Assembly: GCA_012934845.2 (NCBI GenBank)
Contig: WNNJ02002166.1
Location: 1 to 64,000, forward strand
DNA: 64,000 nt
Source of the DNA: Pomphorhynchus laevis
Taxonomy: Eukaryota > Acanthocephala > Palaeacanthocephala > Echinorhynchida > Pomphorhynchidae
Direction of reading: 5' to 3'
The notes under the pieces are model-generated. The model had not been told where the DNA came from and ran no database searches. It worked only from the letters and a program-made list of their open reading frames with translations. Below, in pieces: positions 45,171 to 56,483 of this stretch. Within the stretch, counting starts at the first letter, position 1. The number at the start of each line of letters is the position of its first letter. Made by a program: the position numbers and the translations under genes.

Positions 45171-46436
45171 GTAAATTTTATATAAATTTTATATAATCTT
45201 AAAACAACAAAAGTAAATTTTATGAAAACGTTTTACTGTTCAATTTTAAAGGAATAATATTGTGATGTTTTATTTTATGAATGTTTTTCAATTGTAATGA
45301 TTTGTTTCTGTTTTTTATTGATTTTATCGAATTGTATAAATTGTTCGGAACTTTACGTGTGCAATATAACTGAAGATGACGGTCATAGAGTCGAAACGTT
45401 TTAAATAAATTTTAGATTTCAAAATCTCTTTTTTCTAGTTATAATTATTTATTTCATCTTATCTGTATATAAGGAATGCTACAAAAGTTTCGGATCTATG
45501 TTGATACTTCTTTAGTGTCCTTTTTTCTACGATAAAACTGTTGTATCCAACAGTTTTATTGTAGAAAAATATATTGGATAATATTATAATATTATATTAT
45601 TATAATTTTATAATAATATTTTGATAAAGATTTATTGGATACAACAGTTTTATTGTAGAAGAAAACCATTGAAGAAGAATTAACAAAGATTCGAAACGTT
45701 TTTAATTTAAATAAATAAATTTTCTCCTTCATAGCCTGGTTATCTATTATATATAATCAAGAATTTTGCCGAAAACCGGAGTTCGATTACAAGCAGAGCA
45801 GACTTTGTTATCACTCCTAGACTATCTGATGGTAGCCGGCAGCACTCATCAGTAGGGTGAACTAACATTAGTCGTTTCGGCTGCATCGTGATACATTTAA
45901 AAGGCATCTACGAGAATTCGCTAACGTGGTAGCATGGGCATAGCCTCTTTAAACAAACCACGTTCTTTCCGGAGCATCCTAATTTATTCGCCAGGAAATT
46001 TTATTGCTGTCGTTGGTTATTTTCTCATAGGATCCTTTGAGGATACATTTTTATAATTTAAGAGCTGAATGGTTCACACTGTGCACCTGGAGCTTACAAG
46101 CTACAGTTTTATAATCAAGAATTTAACCAAAAACCGGAGTTTGATTACAAGTAGAGGAGACTTCGTTATCACTCCTAGACGATCTCATGGTAGCCGGCAG
46201 CACTCATCAGTAGGGTGAACTACCAACGATCGTTTCGGCTGCCTTGTGATATATTTAAAAGGTGAATATTTAAAAAATATTCACCCTACTGACGAGTGCT
46301 GCCTGCTTTCATCAGATCATCTAAGAGTGATAGCGAAGTCTGCTCTGTTTGTAATCGAACTCCGGTTTTTGGCAAAATTCTTGATTTTAAAACTGTAAGC
46401 TTTCGGAGTACAGTGTGAATCATTCAGCTCTTAAAT
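45171..46436. repeat. Insertion in PLE-1: 358-bp-period repeat with hammerhead-like boxes
   Basis: GAATTTTGCCGAAAACCGGA at 45761 recurs as GAATTTAACCAAAAACCGGA at 46119 (358 bp), and an inverted partial copy follows at about 46267-46400. On the minus strand each has GGCAGCC-GAAAC ... ACCCTA-CTGATGA-GTGCTGCC; the inverted copy has CTGACGA, still within CUGANGA. The left 45171-45750 has hairpins (CAACAGTTTTATTGTAGAA repeated) and a CTGAAGATGAC...GTCGAAACG terminal motif at 45368-45400. Confidence 0.65.
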
Positions 46437-47510
46437 TATATATAATTGAATTAATAGAATCCTTAAATATTTTAATAAATCACAATTATTTAAGAGTAGG
46501 AACATCTATATTTAGACAAATAAAAGGTGTTCCAATGGGTGGTAATAGTAGCCCAATTATAGCTGACTTATTTTTAAGCTTTATAGAATATGTATTTGTT
46601 CATAACTGTGTAAAAACTAAATCTAAATTATATAAAGATATGAAATGCATGTTTCGATACATTGGTGATATATGGTATTTAACTCTAACAATTTTTATTC
46701 AATAAGCGAACGAATTTATCCAGGTAGCCTCATTCTTAATAAAACCAATATGAATGATAATGAAAGTATATATCTTGATATGATCATTAAATTAACATAA
46801 ATTAAAACTACTTTTAATTTATATCGTAAAGATGACATATTTAAATTTACAAACATATTTTTGCATGAGCATTCATGCATATCATATAATTTAAAATATA
46901 ATACATTAAATAATGAAATTTTAAGAATTGCAACAATTTGTAACGATATTGGTTTTCTTCAAAATCATTTAAATAATTTAATGGATGCATATTTTAAACT
47001 AGGTTACTATAAAAATACCATCAAACAGAAAATAGTAAAATATATAAATCAACACAATAATATTAGAAATAAATTTTAAATCTTAAGCGGAAAATTTGTA
47101 TGGATGGATAATGAATAACATACTTTGTATTATAATATTATACCAGATAATTAAATTTCATCAGAGGAAATACGTCATTAGCACGTGTTTGGCCCGCTGC
47201 TATGTTGGGTAGAGGAGTTAGGGGCTGAAACCTGATAGTATTGCAGTTCCTCCTTATGACCTCTAATCCTTATTCTGACACAACGTAAGATGTTATTTAT
47301 TAGTCAATTCATAAAAATTGACTGTTATTTTAAATCTTTTATTTTAACTTGATATAATTTATATAAAATCTTAGAACAACTATTTATAATTATTTATTAT
47401 TTTATCATTAAATTTTGGTTTATTTATTTAGCATTATTATTTTTATTTATTTATTTTTTATTTTATTATTATATTAAATACGTAGACTCAGCTAGCTGAA
47501 TTAAATCATT
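46437..47510 (+). mobile_element. PLE-1 copy, right part with 3' end
   Basis: IELIESLNILINHNYLRVGT, SIFRQIKGVPMGGNSSPIIA, FRYIGDIWYL (YIDD changed to YIGD), then 46861-47079 HEHSCISYNLKYNTLNNEIL to INQHNNIRNKF, the module at 47191-47265 and the tail ending TACGTAGACTCAGCTAGCTG near 47482-47501. Frame broken around 46685 and 46800. Confidence 0.82.
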
Positions 47511-47525
47511 TGAGTATGGTAAATT

Positions 47526-47639
47526 ATTATGCATATTGCTGGAAAATTATTAGACTCAGGGAAAATTCGATTTTATCTTGAAAAAAAACCAATCGTATTT
47601 TCTTTGAGTCTATAATAATTTTCCAGCAATATGCATAAT
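47526..47639. mobile_element. Small foldback element, 33-bp arms
   Basis: ATTATGCATATTGCTGGAAA at 47526 and its reverse complement ending at 47639. The arms pair further inward through GAAAATTCGATT/AATCGTATTTTC. Total 114 bp. Confidence 0.75.
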
Positions 47640-48384
47640 ACATTTAAATGAATGAATGTTTACATCTTACAAACTGCATATACATTATTTAATGCCTGTT
47701 AGAATAGGAAAATTTTTATCATCAATTACTTGACGCTTAATCCATAACTAGTTATTGCACCTAGATAACCATACACAATTAAAACTAATATTTTAGCAAT
47801 AATAACTTTAATATATTTCGAGTTGCTTTATTAACGCCATAATAATTAATACTGTCTAGTTGGTTACATTGCTTGTATTTTAACGTATATAACTTTCGCT
47901 CTTGAAATACTAGAGTAAAATCACTTACAAAAATCATGCTTTAACGAAAATGACATGACATTAATCAAAATAAGCTAAAGACTTAAAAATTCTAGATATT
48001 TGGAAGATTAAAACTTTTTAAGTTAGAAGTAGATTACACTTTTTTGCTTTAAGAATCTTAAAAGATCAAAATTTTTTATGGCTGAATAATTTTGATAAGC
48101 ATAGAAAATTGATGTATACAAATAGTGTATCATATCACACAATAATTTTTACGATAAATAATTTATTATTAATAAATAATAAATTAATCGATTAATTATT
48201 AATTATTAATAAATAATAAATGATTTATTAATAATATATTTTGATATTTAAAATGATACCGTTTCTTGTATATTTAAACACTCTTACATGGAGGGCAATA
48301 AAAATTTAAGACAGTGTGTTATAAAAATTCTACTGTTTCATTTTTGAGTATCTCCAAAATGAATGCAGATTATTATGCGTCCTG
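47640..48384. other. Gene-free AT-rich stretch
   Basis: Only short AT palindromes (about 48145-48240) noted. Confidence 0.5.
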
Positions 48385-48530
48385 TTGATATTTCAGGCGT
48401 ATGGACATATATCTGAAAATCATGTCTGCGTTGGCTGTCTGGCGATACTTCTCTGCATTCAGCAGTAGGAGGTACCCGTCACTGATAAGATACAATATGT
48501 CGAAACAGCAACACTAGGTTATTGGTATCT
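48385..48530. repeat. Short dispersed repeat related to 3484-3620
   Basis: Shares the core CTCTGCATTCAGCAGTAGGA then GGTACCCGTCACT with 3484-3620. It also has CACTGATAAGATACAATATG then TCGAAACAGC, a near-hammerhead string in type I order (CTGATAA for CTGATGA). Confidence 0.5.
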
Positions 48531-48758
48531 TAAATTATTCTTGCTCTGCACGTAATAATTCATTTTGATTTATTATGATTTATTCTGCTAGTAAAGACAA
48601 TTTTCTTCAAGCAGTAATGAATCATTTTTATCATTTATAAAATTACCTGTAGCTATAAAAGAAATAACGAAAATGTGTATTTTGTCAATATGCAATTTTA
48701 TTTACAGAAAAAATTTACAGGCAAAATCAAATTCGGAAAAGTCGCCCATAATATATGT

Positions 48759-49775
48759 TCATACGTCAAAATAATTACTTATTCTTCGAATTTTACAAGA
48801 TCGATTTCCCGCGAGCGTGTTATCAACGCTAACTTCCTCAATTGCGCAAGGTAAATTGTAAGTACACGTCACCTGCTTACTTGCAGGGTCACAATCAGAA
48901 TTAAATATACTCAAACGCTGTAAAGATGCTTTTACAGTAAATGGTTCTTCCTGTAGTCTTAAATTAGGTAATAATTGCCGTTTTCTTGAAATAGGATAAT
49001 CACGATCAGATGATATATTGTCATCTAATCTTTGAGTGATCAAGGTATGGGGTGAACAAAATGAAGTGTTTTGAGAATACACATTCCACGAATGTGCATC
49101 GTTCAAATTTGATGGACTGTGTAAAACTGTAGGAATTAGCAATCCGTAGTCGTTATTCACATTTCTATTACCGTCACTTTTGTTTAATATTCCTGGCAGG
49201 CACGTTGATAAATTCGAAGCAGGCGAAGTGATTATCCTATTTATTGAACCGTGACTCAATCCTTTGCATAGCTCACTGGTAATCATTTCAGGTGGTAATG
49301 GAAATTCAGTACTAAGAATCATATTTAAAACACCAATATAATTAGTTGCAAGGCGCAATGTGTCAATTTTTGATAATTTACGAGATTGACCAAAATTCGG
49401 AATTGCGCATTTCAGTTTTTCAAGGGCTCCATTTAAATCGTGCATTCTTCCTCTTTCACGGTGGTTAGCTTTCAAACGACGTAACTTTTGTCTATTACCG
49501 TTGCTAACGTTAATCGATTTCATTTGAACTGTTTCCTTTGTTCTCTCGAATTGACAGTCTACAGATATTGAAGTCAAAGGTCTATCCCGTTTACAATCTC
49601 GTAATACGCTGCTGCCTTCACTGTGGTTGACCACATTGGCGTTGATGTTGTTGCTAAAAGTATAAAATGGTTGGATGTTATTGTCAGCAACTTGACAATT
49701 GTTGTTTAAATATGTGGAACAATTAACGAAAGAATTCATCTTCATGGTATGTGTGGTTAACATCCTAAATGACAT
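48759..49775 (-). CDS. NeuroD/neurogenin-like bHLH transcription factor
   Basis: bHLH proteins of this family bind E-boxes as dimers and drive neuronal fate. ATG at 49775 gives 338 residues (a TTG three codons upstream is in frame, with an upstream stop). The bHLH is at residues about 97-155: basic RRLKANHRERGRMHDLNGAL, helix 1 EKLKCAIPNF, loop GQSR, helix 2 KLSKIDTLRLATNYIGVLNM. KANxRERxRMHxLN and KLSKIxTLRLAxNYI are NeuroD/neurogenin hallmarks; Trp after NYI is Gly here. Long Asn/Ser-rich arms lack other domains. Single exon, as often in this family. It may lie antisense within the intron of the candidate gene at 41085/51784. Confidence 0.88.
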   Translation of the reverse strand: MSFRMLTTHTMKMNSFVNCSTYLNNNCQVADNNIQPFYTFSNNINANVVNHSEGSSVLRDCKRDRPLTSISVDCQFERTKETVQMKSINVSNGNRQKLRRLKANHRERGRMHDLNGALEKLKCAIPNFGQSRKLSKIDTLRLATNYIGVLNMILSTEFPLPPEMITSELCKGLSHGSINRIITSPASNLSTCLPGILNKSDGNRNVNNDYGLLIPTVLHSPSNLNDAHSWNVYSQNTSFCSPHTLITQRLDDNISSDRDYPISRKRQLLPNLRLQEEPFTVKASLQRLSIFNSDCDPASKQVTCTYNLPCAIEEVSVDNTLAGNRSCKIRRISNYFDV

Positions 49776-50410
49776 GATTTTCAAATCGGCGGCTAATTTA
49801 AATTAGCACATCAAACCTTCATCTGAAAACAATAACATGTTTATAAAAACGTTATCGTTTTTTAAAAAGATTATAAACATAACCGATTCTTTAATTATTC
49901 ATATGTTAATAAAACACCTCACGGTCAAGATATAATATTTGGCCTTCTCAAAACATAAACAGATATGAAAAGATGATAGCAATGAAAATATATGTAATAT
50001 ATGATATGATAAGTAATAAAAGTTAAATAAAATATAATATATGCAAACATTCGAATAGTATCTATAATTTAAAATATCCATTTATTTCTTCTTTTGCTGC
50101 AGTTTTATAAATCTATAGGAATAACCAGAGGGGTAAAAATAGTTTTATTCCAAATACACACACATTGAAATGTTTTGAATCTTATAAGTATATTTTTTCA
50201 TACATTCCATTATTTATAGATTTACAAAAGTTCTTGTAATATTTCAAATCGAAATATTAATAGAAACCTTTGAAGTAAGCTAAAGGTTTTAAACGTTATT
50301 TATCCACAGCATAATCGATAATACGCTTTCATCAACAAAGGATGTTTATATGCAATTAACTTCCATCAATAGAATTTTTAGTTCGCCAGAATGCAGTTTG
50401 AATTTATATA
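49776..50410. other. Presumed bHLH promoter region
   Basis: Upstream of the minus-strand bHLH gene. AAACGTTATCG-type text and AT runs only; no promoter element can be assigned. Confidence 0.4.
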
Positions 50411-50414
50411 AATC

Positions 50415-51065
50415 ATACCAGCTTACTCTATCTACATATTTTATATTATTTATAACTTAATAATAATGCTAAATAAAATTCAAATAATTAAACAATAAAT
50501 AATTAAAGAATCATAAATAATTATAAATAATTATGAATCATTATAAAAATTAATAATTTTACATAAGATTTTCTATAATTTAAATCAAGTCAAAATAACA
50601 AATTGAAATTTAAAATAAACGTCATTTTTATGAATTGACTAATAAATAACAGACGTTGTATCAGAATAAGAATTAGAGGTCATCAGGAGGAACTGCTATG
50701 CAATCAGGTTTCGACCCCTAACTCCGCCACCCAGCATAGCAGCGGGGCCAGATACATGCTAATGACGTATTTCCTCTGATGAAATTTGATTATCTGGTGT
50801 ATAGTATTCTAATAACATGCATATTTTTTATTTTGCATTGATAAAATGTTTTCGCTTAATAGTTTAAATTTATTTTTAATAATATTTTGTTGATTTATAT
50901 ATTGTAAATTTAATATTTTAACTAATATTTTGTTTAGTTATAATTATCCATTATAAGAAAAAGAAAAAATATCAAACCTGATTGAAAATTAGCAGAAAAT
51001 AATGTCGTAGTAATAATAAATAGTTTCAGTATTTCTCACAGAGGTCATATTACCGGGAAACAAAC
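50415..51065 (-). mobile_element. Second copy of the chimeric PLE-1-derived element
   Basis: Tail from 50415, module 50678-50750 (here with a C-G in place of a T-G pair at the base of the CTGCTATG helix), then the non-PLE segment 50830-51065 matching 36545-36725 and ending CATATTACCGGGAAACAA. Confidence 0.65.
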
Positions 51066-51094
51066 TGCCACATATCAATAATAACTTGTCAGTA

Positions 51095-51560
51095 GAGCAA
51101 ATCAGATCAGATAACTGAGTATACATATTTTATACTGTACATAAATAAAAATAAAGATAAATAAAAAATTATTATATGAGATTTTATACAATTTATTATT
51201 ATATCAAGTTAAAATGAAAAATTTAAATATAAAATAAAAGTCATTTTTATGAATTGACTAATAAATAACAGACAATGTATCAAAATAATTATTAGAGGTA
51301 ACCAGGAGGAACTGCTATGCTATCAAGTTTCGGCCCCTATTCTTCGACCCAATATAGCAGCGGAGCTAAATACATGCTAATAACATATTTCATCTGATGA
51401 AAATTGATTATCTCGTATCTTATTCTAATTTATAATTATTATAATAATACATAACTTATTCTAATACAAAGTATATTGTATATTATCCATCCATAAAAGT
51501 TTTCCGCTAATGATTTTAAATTTATTTTTAATATTATTGTGTTGATTTATATATGGTAAA
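51095..51560 (-). mobile_element. PLE-1 3' end, minus strand
   Basis: End motif at about 51105, module 51290-51368 (diverged, GGCCCC to GCTCC), then the ORF end (KSLAENFYGWI equivalent) and YINQH at about 51536-51555. Confidence 0.7.
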
Positions 51561-51783
51561 ATTACAAGAAAAAATATATGTAAAAGAATTTGAAATAATT
51601 ACTTCTATTTATTATTATCTTAATTATTTATAATTATTTTATTATTATTTTTAATTTTTTTTTATTATTTCAAATAAATATACACATTTAAGATATAAAT
51701 TCTTATTCATAAAATCATAATAAAAGTAATTGCTGTGCGTAAAAAATCGCATATACACATGTATGTATAATTTGTTTTAACAG

Positions 51784-51898
51784 GTTTATATTTGCCAAGT
51801 TCATCGGCTATATTACCAGAGGCTAAACAATTTGTCATCAAATTGTTTAGGAGGCAAACGAGTTCAATTAACAACTGTATCGATATTCCTGAGAATTG
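51784..51898 (+). CDS. Candidate terminal exon, unknown gene
   Basis: After a TTGTTTTAACAG acceptor, two bases then LYLPSSSAILPEAKQFVIKL, FRRQTSSINNCIDIPEN and TGA. The two-base phase complements the exon at 41085-41220. Codon use is less AT-biased than flanks. Family not recognised. It could equally belong to a gene whose other exons I missed. Confidence 0.35.
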
Positions 51899-54800
51899 AA
51901 ATTAAAAGCTCGTGTTGACTTTATCAGACAGAATGAAATAAAGGATTCTTTTAATTCATATAAATGAATACCGCAATTATTTTAATCGATACGACTATAT
52001 TAATTCAGAAACAATATAAAGTCATAATAGTGCCATAATATTTGCTCGCTGAGTTATTTATACTCAACAAAGGAGTATTGCCTACATTTCAGAAATTTAC
52101 TTACGGGCAAATAGGAAAAATAGCTAGAATTCTAAGATCGAGTTTGATAGTTTCAACAGTTTGATAGTTAACATTCAGATAGTGATATAAAGTTTAATTT
52201 GCAACTCACAACTTAATCTAATTAAAATGAAAATAGGATGATTATTTAATTGCTGTAGGGTATAAAACTGTAAAGAACGTAAAAACGCAAACAACTAATC
52301 GATACGTCAATTATTTAATATGCAAGACTAAAGCGATTGATCACCATAAAACTAGCCACTCCTTTATAAAATTTTAATTAGCAATGACACAATGTACATA
52401 TATAATTAAGACCGTCAATTCAAATCACAGAATAAACTGTGAAGCAATTGTTTCTATCGAGAATTGTGGGTGGTTGAATATAGGCAATACAATGATGATT
52501 AAACTATAATTGAACGCAAGTTGTGAATAAAACAACAATCTCAAAAACTATTTCTTTGCTTGCTATATCTATGAGATCTCATAATTAACGGAGTGCAATA
52601 TCATCATTGCATTGAAATTTTCTGATGTTCGTTAAAAATTAACTAAAAAATTAATTAACTCGACAGAAATTGTGTCAGAACAATTAATTTTAAATCCTTT
52701 GAAAATACCGCATTGTTCATCTGTGTCAAAATATGTTGTATCATGATATAACTATTATGCGTTTATACTCTGAATAGTGATATAAGCAATAAAACAATGT
52801 CAAGTAGATTAACTGTGCTTGTATCATGGTAGAACTACTGTCAAATTGTGGGTGGTATTGTTATACATTATTCAATCTGTAACGCGCACCTAAATATTTA
52901 TCAATAAGGGAATATTGAGATGCATTAAATGTCGATTTATAAGGTTAAAGTCACCAATTACAAATTATAAAAAAATGAAAACTAAATAAAATTTAAAATT
53001 TAAAAAATAAACACTTTATATTTAAAAAGTAATAATGAAGATTTAAAATATTTATTTTGATTTAGTAACTCATCCCTTAATGTTTTAATAACAATAAGTC
53101 AATCATTATTTTCATAATTTCTATAAGTAAAATGGTATAAACTGCAAAGCTCGTTCTCAGCAGTCCGAATTGTACATATTTAATCTATATATTTAAAATT
53201 ATCTACATATTTTCAAAATTTTTAGTTATTTGATATTTACATTGCTATAGTTGATAATCATTTTTGACTTTTGAAGAAAGTAAAATATAATGAAAATTAG
53301 AGGAATTTTATTTAGATAAATCAATAACAATTCGAGTTTACACGCGAATTGAGTATTACAAAGTATGTAATCTCTCATTTAATGCTCTTGTATATATTCT
53401 GTATATATTGCAACTTTTAATTAATATTAATATTTTTAATGACTGATTACCACAGTTTGGTTATGTATTAATTGCATTTGTTACAATTGCTTAGCATTTT
53501 TATTCTATGATTTGAATTGAACGTAATTGAGGTAATTATGAATTTAATTTCATGTTGTCAATAGAGCTTTAAGCGTATTTTAGGCTATCTTACAATTTTA
53601 CCGCTAGCTATGATATTCTTTTGGTGAAATAATAAAGTAGTGCAGATCTCTGATTGATGGATTCAAATGTGGGTTTGATATTAAATGACAAAATCTAAAA
53701 GCGTAAACGACATTATTACATAATAACACCCGGTATGCTAATAAATTTATTAAGAAAAATCAATATTTCAAATTGTTTGGATTTTTTATATCTTCACAAA
53801 AATAATATTTTTAAGCTACTTCTCTATATGAAGGGCGTTGAAAATTGCGTCGTACTTAAATAATACAAAAAACCATTGAAACACTCTAATGCACGAATTA
53901 TTTAAAGTGATTTTCTACTTTAATGTATAACTTGCAATATATGAATTTATAAAAGTAGTAAAATATAGTATTAATTTCTATTTAAGTATCTTTTATTATA
54001 AAACTGATTCGACAACACTTTAATCAAATTAGTATATTTGTTTATTTGTCTATACAAAGTGACACTAGTTCTTTTGGGGTAAAAGTTCTTATCTAAATAG
54101 GTATTTGTGCAATAAGAAGATATTTAATCTCTTATTCAGAGATAAAACTCGCCATTGAATTTGTCGTATGTGTGAGTAAGAAGATTACATTGATATTATG
54201 TACCGTTTCATTTATCACGGCAATCCTGCCAAATTCCAACTCGCATAATACAAATGTAACTTCAATCTGCATGTTTCTTTACTTAAAATGAGAATATCAG
54301 CTACACCGATAATATATTTATAAACAGCATCAGCTTGTAAAACACTTTCACTTAAGGACGTTATGGTTCAAATATAATATGTAAGCACAAAATTTGGATA
54401 CGCACTTGCTGCTAATCTACATGCAATGTGCCAACAATTAGATCACAATACATTTTGATACGAAGCTTGATATGCTGTATCAACGGTCATAAAGTTACAT
54501 TTTACAGTTGCTTTTTCACCCAAAGTCTATATTGTCATAAGCGATACCTTATATATAAACACACTGTTATGAAAAGATAAAGGTACGTTTCCTTTGAAGG
54601 GTAAATGCTTCTAACAATACCGAAGTACGACTGAAATGTGTTGATCATGGGGCTAATTAGGGTTTCATCATGATGTATTTGAGGCCAGGTATATACCGCT
54701 AAGTGCAGCTTAACAGTAAACTTTTGTTTGCTTGTTCTTGATTACTCGTCACCTTCTATCTTTTAGAAGGTTTTCTTGTCTCTAATTGAATAGAACCACG

Positions 54801-54961
54801 ACAAATAATTACACGATTAAGCATAAAAAATACGCTTTTGGCGATACATTACCTCAACTGACAAATCTCTGAAAATTTATATTAAAATTTGTCAATTTGA
54901 TGCTAAACTGTGTATGCTAAACTGCTTAAAGTTTGTTGTGGAGAGATTTACAAAAATTTCA
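51899..54961. other. 3 kb without recognised genes or repeats
   Basis: AT-rich DNA with no match to the PLE or LINE families of the window. It may be host intergenic or intronic sequence. Confidence 0.5.
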
Positions 54962-55186
54962 GCTACAGTTGTCGCTGTCTAGTGGGAGTAAACATAAGTA
55001 CAAAATTGGTGATATAATCACGTCTAGTGGAAGAAAATTAAAATTTGTGCATATTTGTACATACCATAATGATTCATTAATAACTCTACTACCAATACCG
55101 AATTGTTGCTACCCTCAAATCACAAGGACGCATCCTTCAGTTTTCTTCGATCACGTCGATCATCGTTGTTGCAGCATTTTTGACGG
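54962..55186 (+). CDS. Candidate internal exon, unknown gene
   Basis: An AAAAATTTCAG acceptor leads into LQLSLSSGSKHKYKIGDIIT, SSGRKLKFVHICTYHNDSLI, TLLPIPNCCYPQITRTHPSV and FFDHVDHRCCSIFDG, with donors GTGTAAGC (55187) or GTAAGC (55189). Using the first, phase 2 joins with 56379-56450. Many Cys/His residues but no known zinc motif. Family not recognised. Confidence 0.35.
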
Positions 55187-56378
55187 GTGTAAGCATGTAA
55201 TTACATTTACATAATTTGATTAATTTACATCGTAAACATAACGACTCAAGCATTTGATTGGTCTATTTGATTTTACATTTGATATGGCATAACTTGATTA
55301 TACTCAAATGTGCTGTGCATCATCTATAATTAAACAATGGAAAAAATGCAATGTAGAAAGCTTATGTTAGTTCTGCCAAAACCGTCGAAGTAAAATTGAG
55401 ATTTAAACATTTAACCTTTCGAAATGTCAGTTGACCTATAATAGATTTCAATAAATATCATATTAAACAAAAAATGAAAAATTTCAGTTGCTATTTTAAC
55501 AAAACGTAAAATGACAATAATATTTTTTTTTATTAATGACGGCTGAATTTATATCATTTTTAGAAATATCTGATGTTTCAAGGTAGATATTACAATTTAT
55601 TGAACTTATTGCTTTGACGCAATTTGAATGTGAAGAAGCTACACCAGATCATTTAAGGGGCAAATAATCACACTGAGTGATTACTTGTGATCTTTTTGCT
55701 ATGAAACATACAAAGAAGCAAATCTAAAACAATAAACTTTCAATTAATCGCGCTTATATTATGCAAAAGGCAAGAAACTGACCAAAAGGGAGTTTTTATT
55801 TTTCGTAAATAATTATCAAACAGTTTTAAGACAAAAATCAATGATGACTGCAAGTTGGAAAATGTTAAATCTGACAATATTTTTTGTAATTTTTTGCAAT
55901 TCAAAAATTATTTTGTTACATATTATTATGGGTATATTATTTAATCTTTATTTATTTGCAATATCTGAATGATAAAAATCAAACTAGAGAAGTCAAAAAT
56001 GATTTACATGATTGTATGTTAAATTTTAATTTTCTAAAAAGGATAAGATGTTAAGTATGAATGCATATTAACCGATTTCATTGCAATTAATAAAATTAGT
56101 TAACTGAAACTATATATTTTATGCGATTATATTTTAAATGGTACATGATGTGTATCTCTAACTGTTTTAAAATTTTGAATTTTCGAAATTCAAAAATTTT
56201 AGAGAAATTCAAAAATTTTAGTAAAGATTTTTTAGTAAAATTCAAAAATTTTAGTAAAATTCAAGAATTTTCCTGTGTGTAGAATCTGCGAATATACACG
56301 ATACTATGTGATTTTGGATGAAACAAGTATTTTTTCACAGATTACTAATGCTGAATTATACTTTTGACTTTTTAGGGC
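55187..56378 (+). other. Gap, possible intron
   Basis: AT-rich; short direct repeats of ATTCAAAAATTTTAG at about 56200-56260. No gene. Confidence 0.4.
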
Positions 56379-56450
56379 TAAATGCGGTCAACAAGCACAA
56401 TGCATATTAATGATGTGTGATATTCCACCATTAAGTGATATTACTACCTG
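56379..56450 (+). CDS. Candidate last exon
   Basis: After a CTTTTTAG acceptor, one base then AKCGQQAQCILMMCDIPPLS, DITT and TGA. Short and unproven; its phase fits one of the two donors of 54962-55186. Confidence 0.22.
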
Positions 56451-56483
56451 AACTGAAAAATCAGTCTAACCGTAGGCCGTAAA

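Noticed and set aside
49776-49784. TTG start for the bHLH protein
   Set aside because: An ATG lies three codons downstream at 49775, and TTG starts are not expected in animals.
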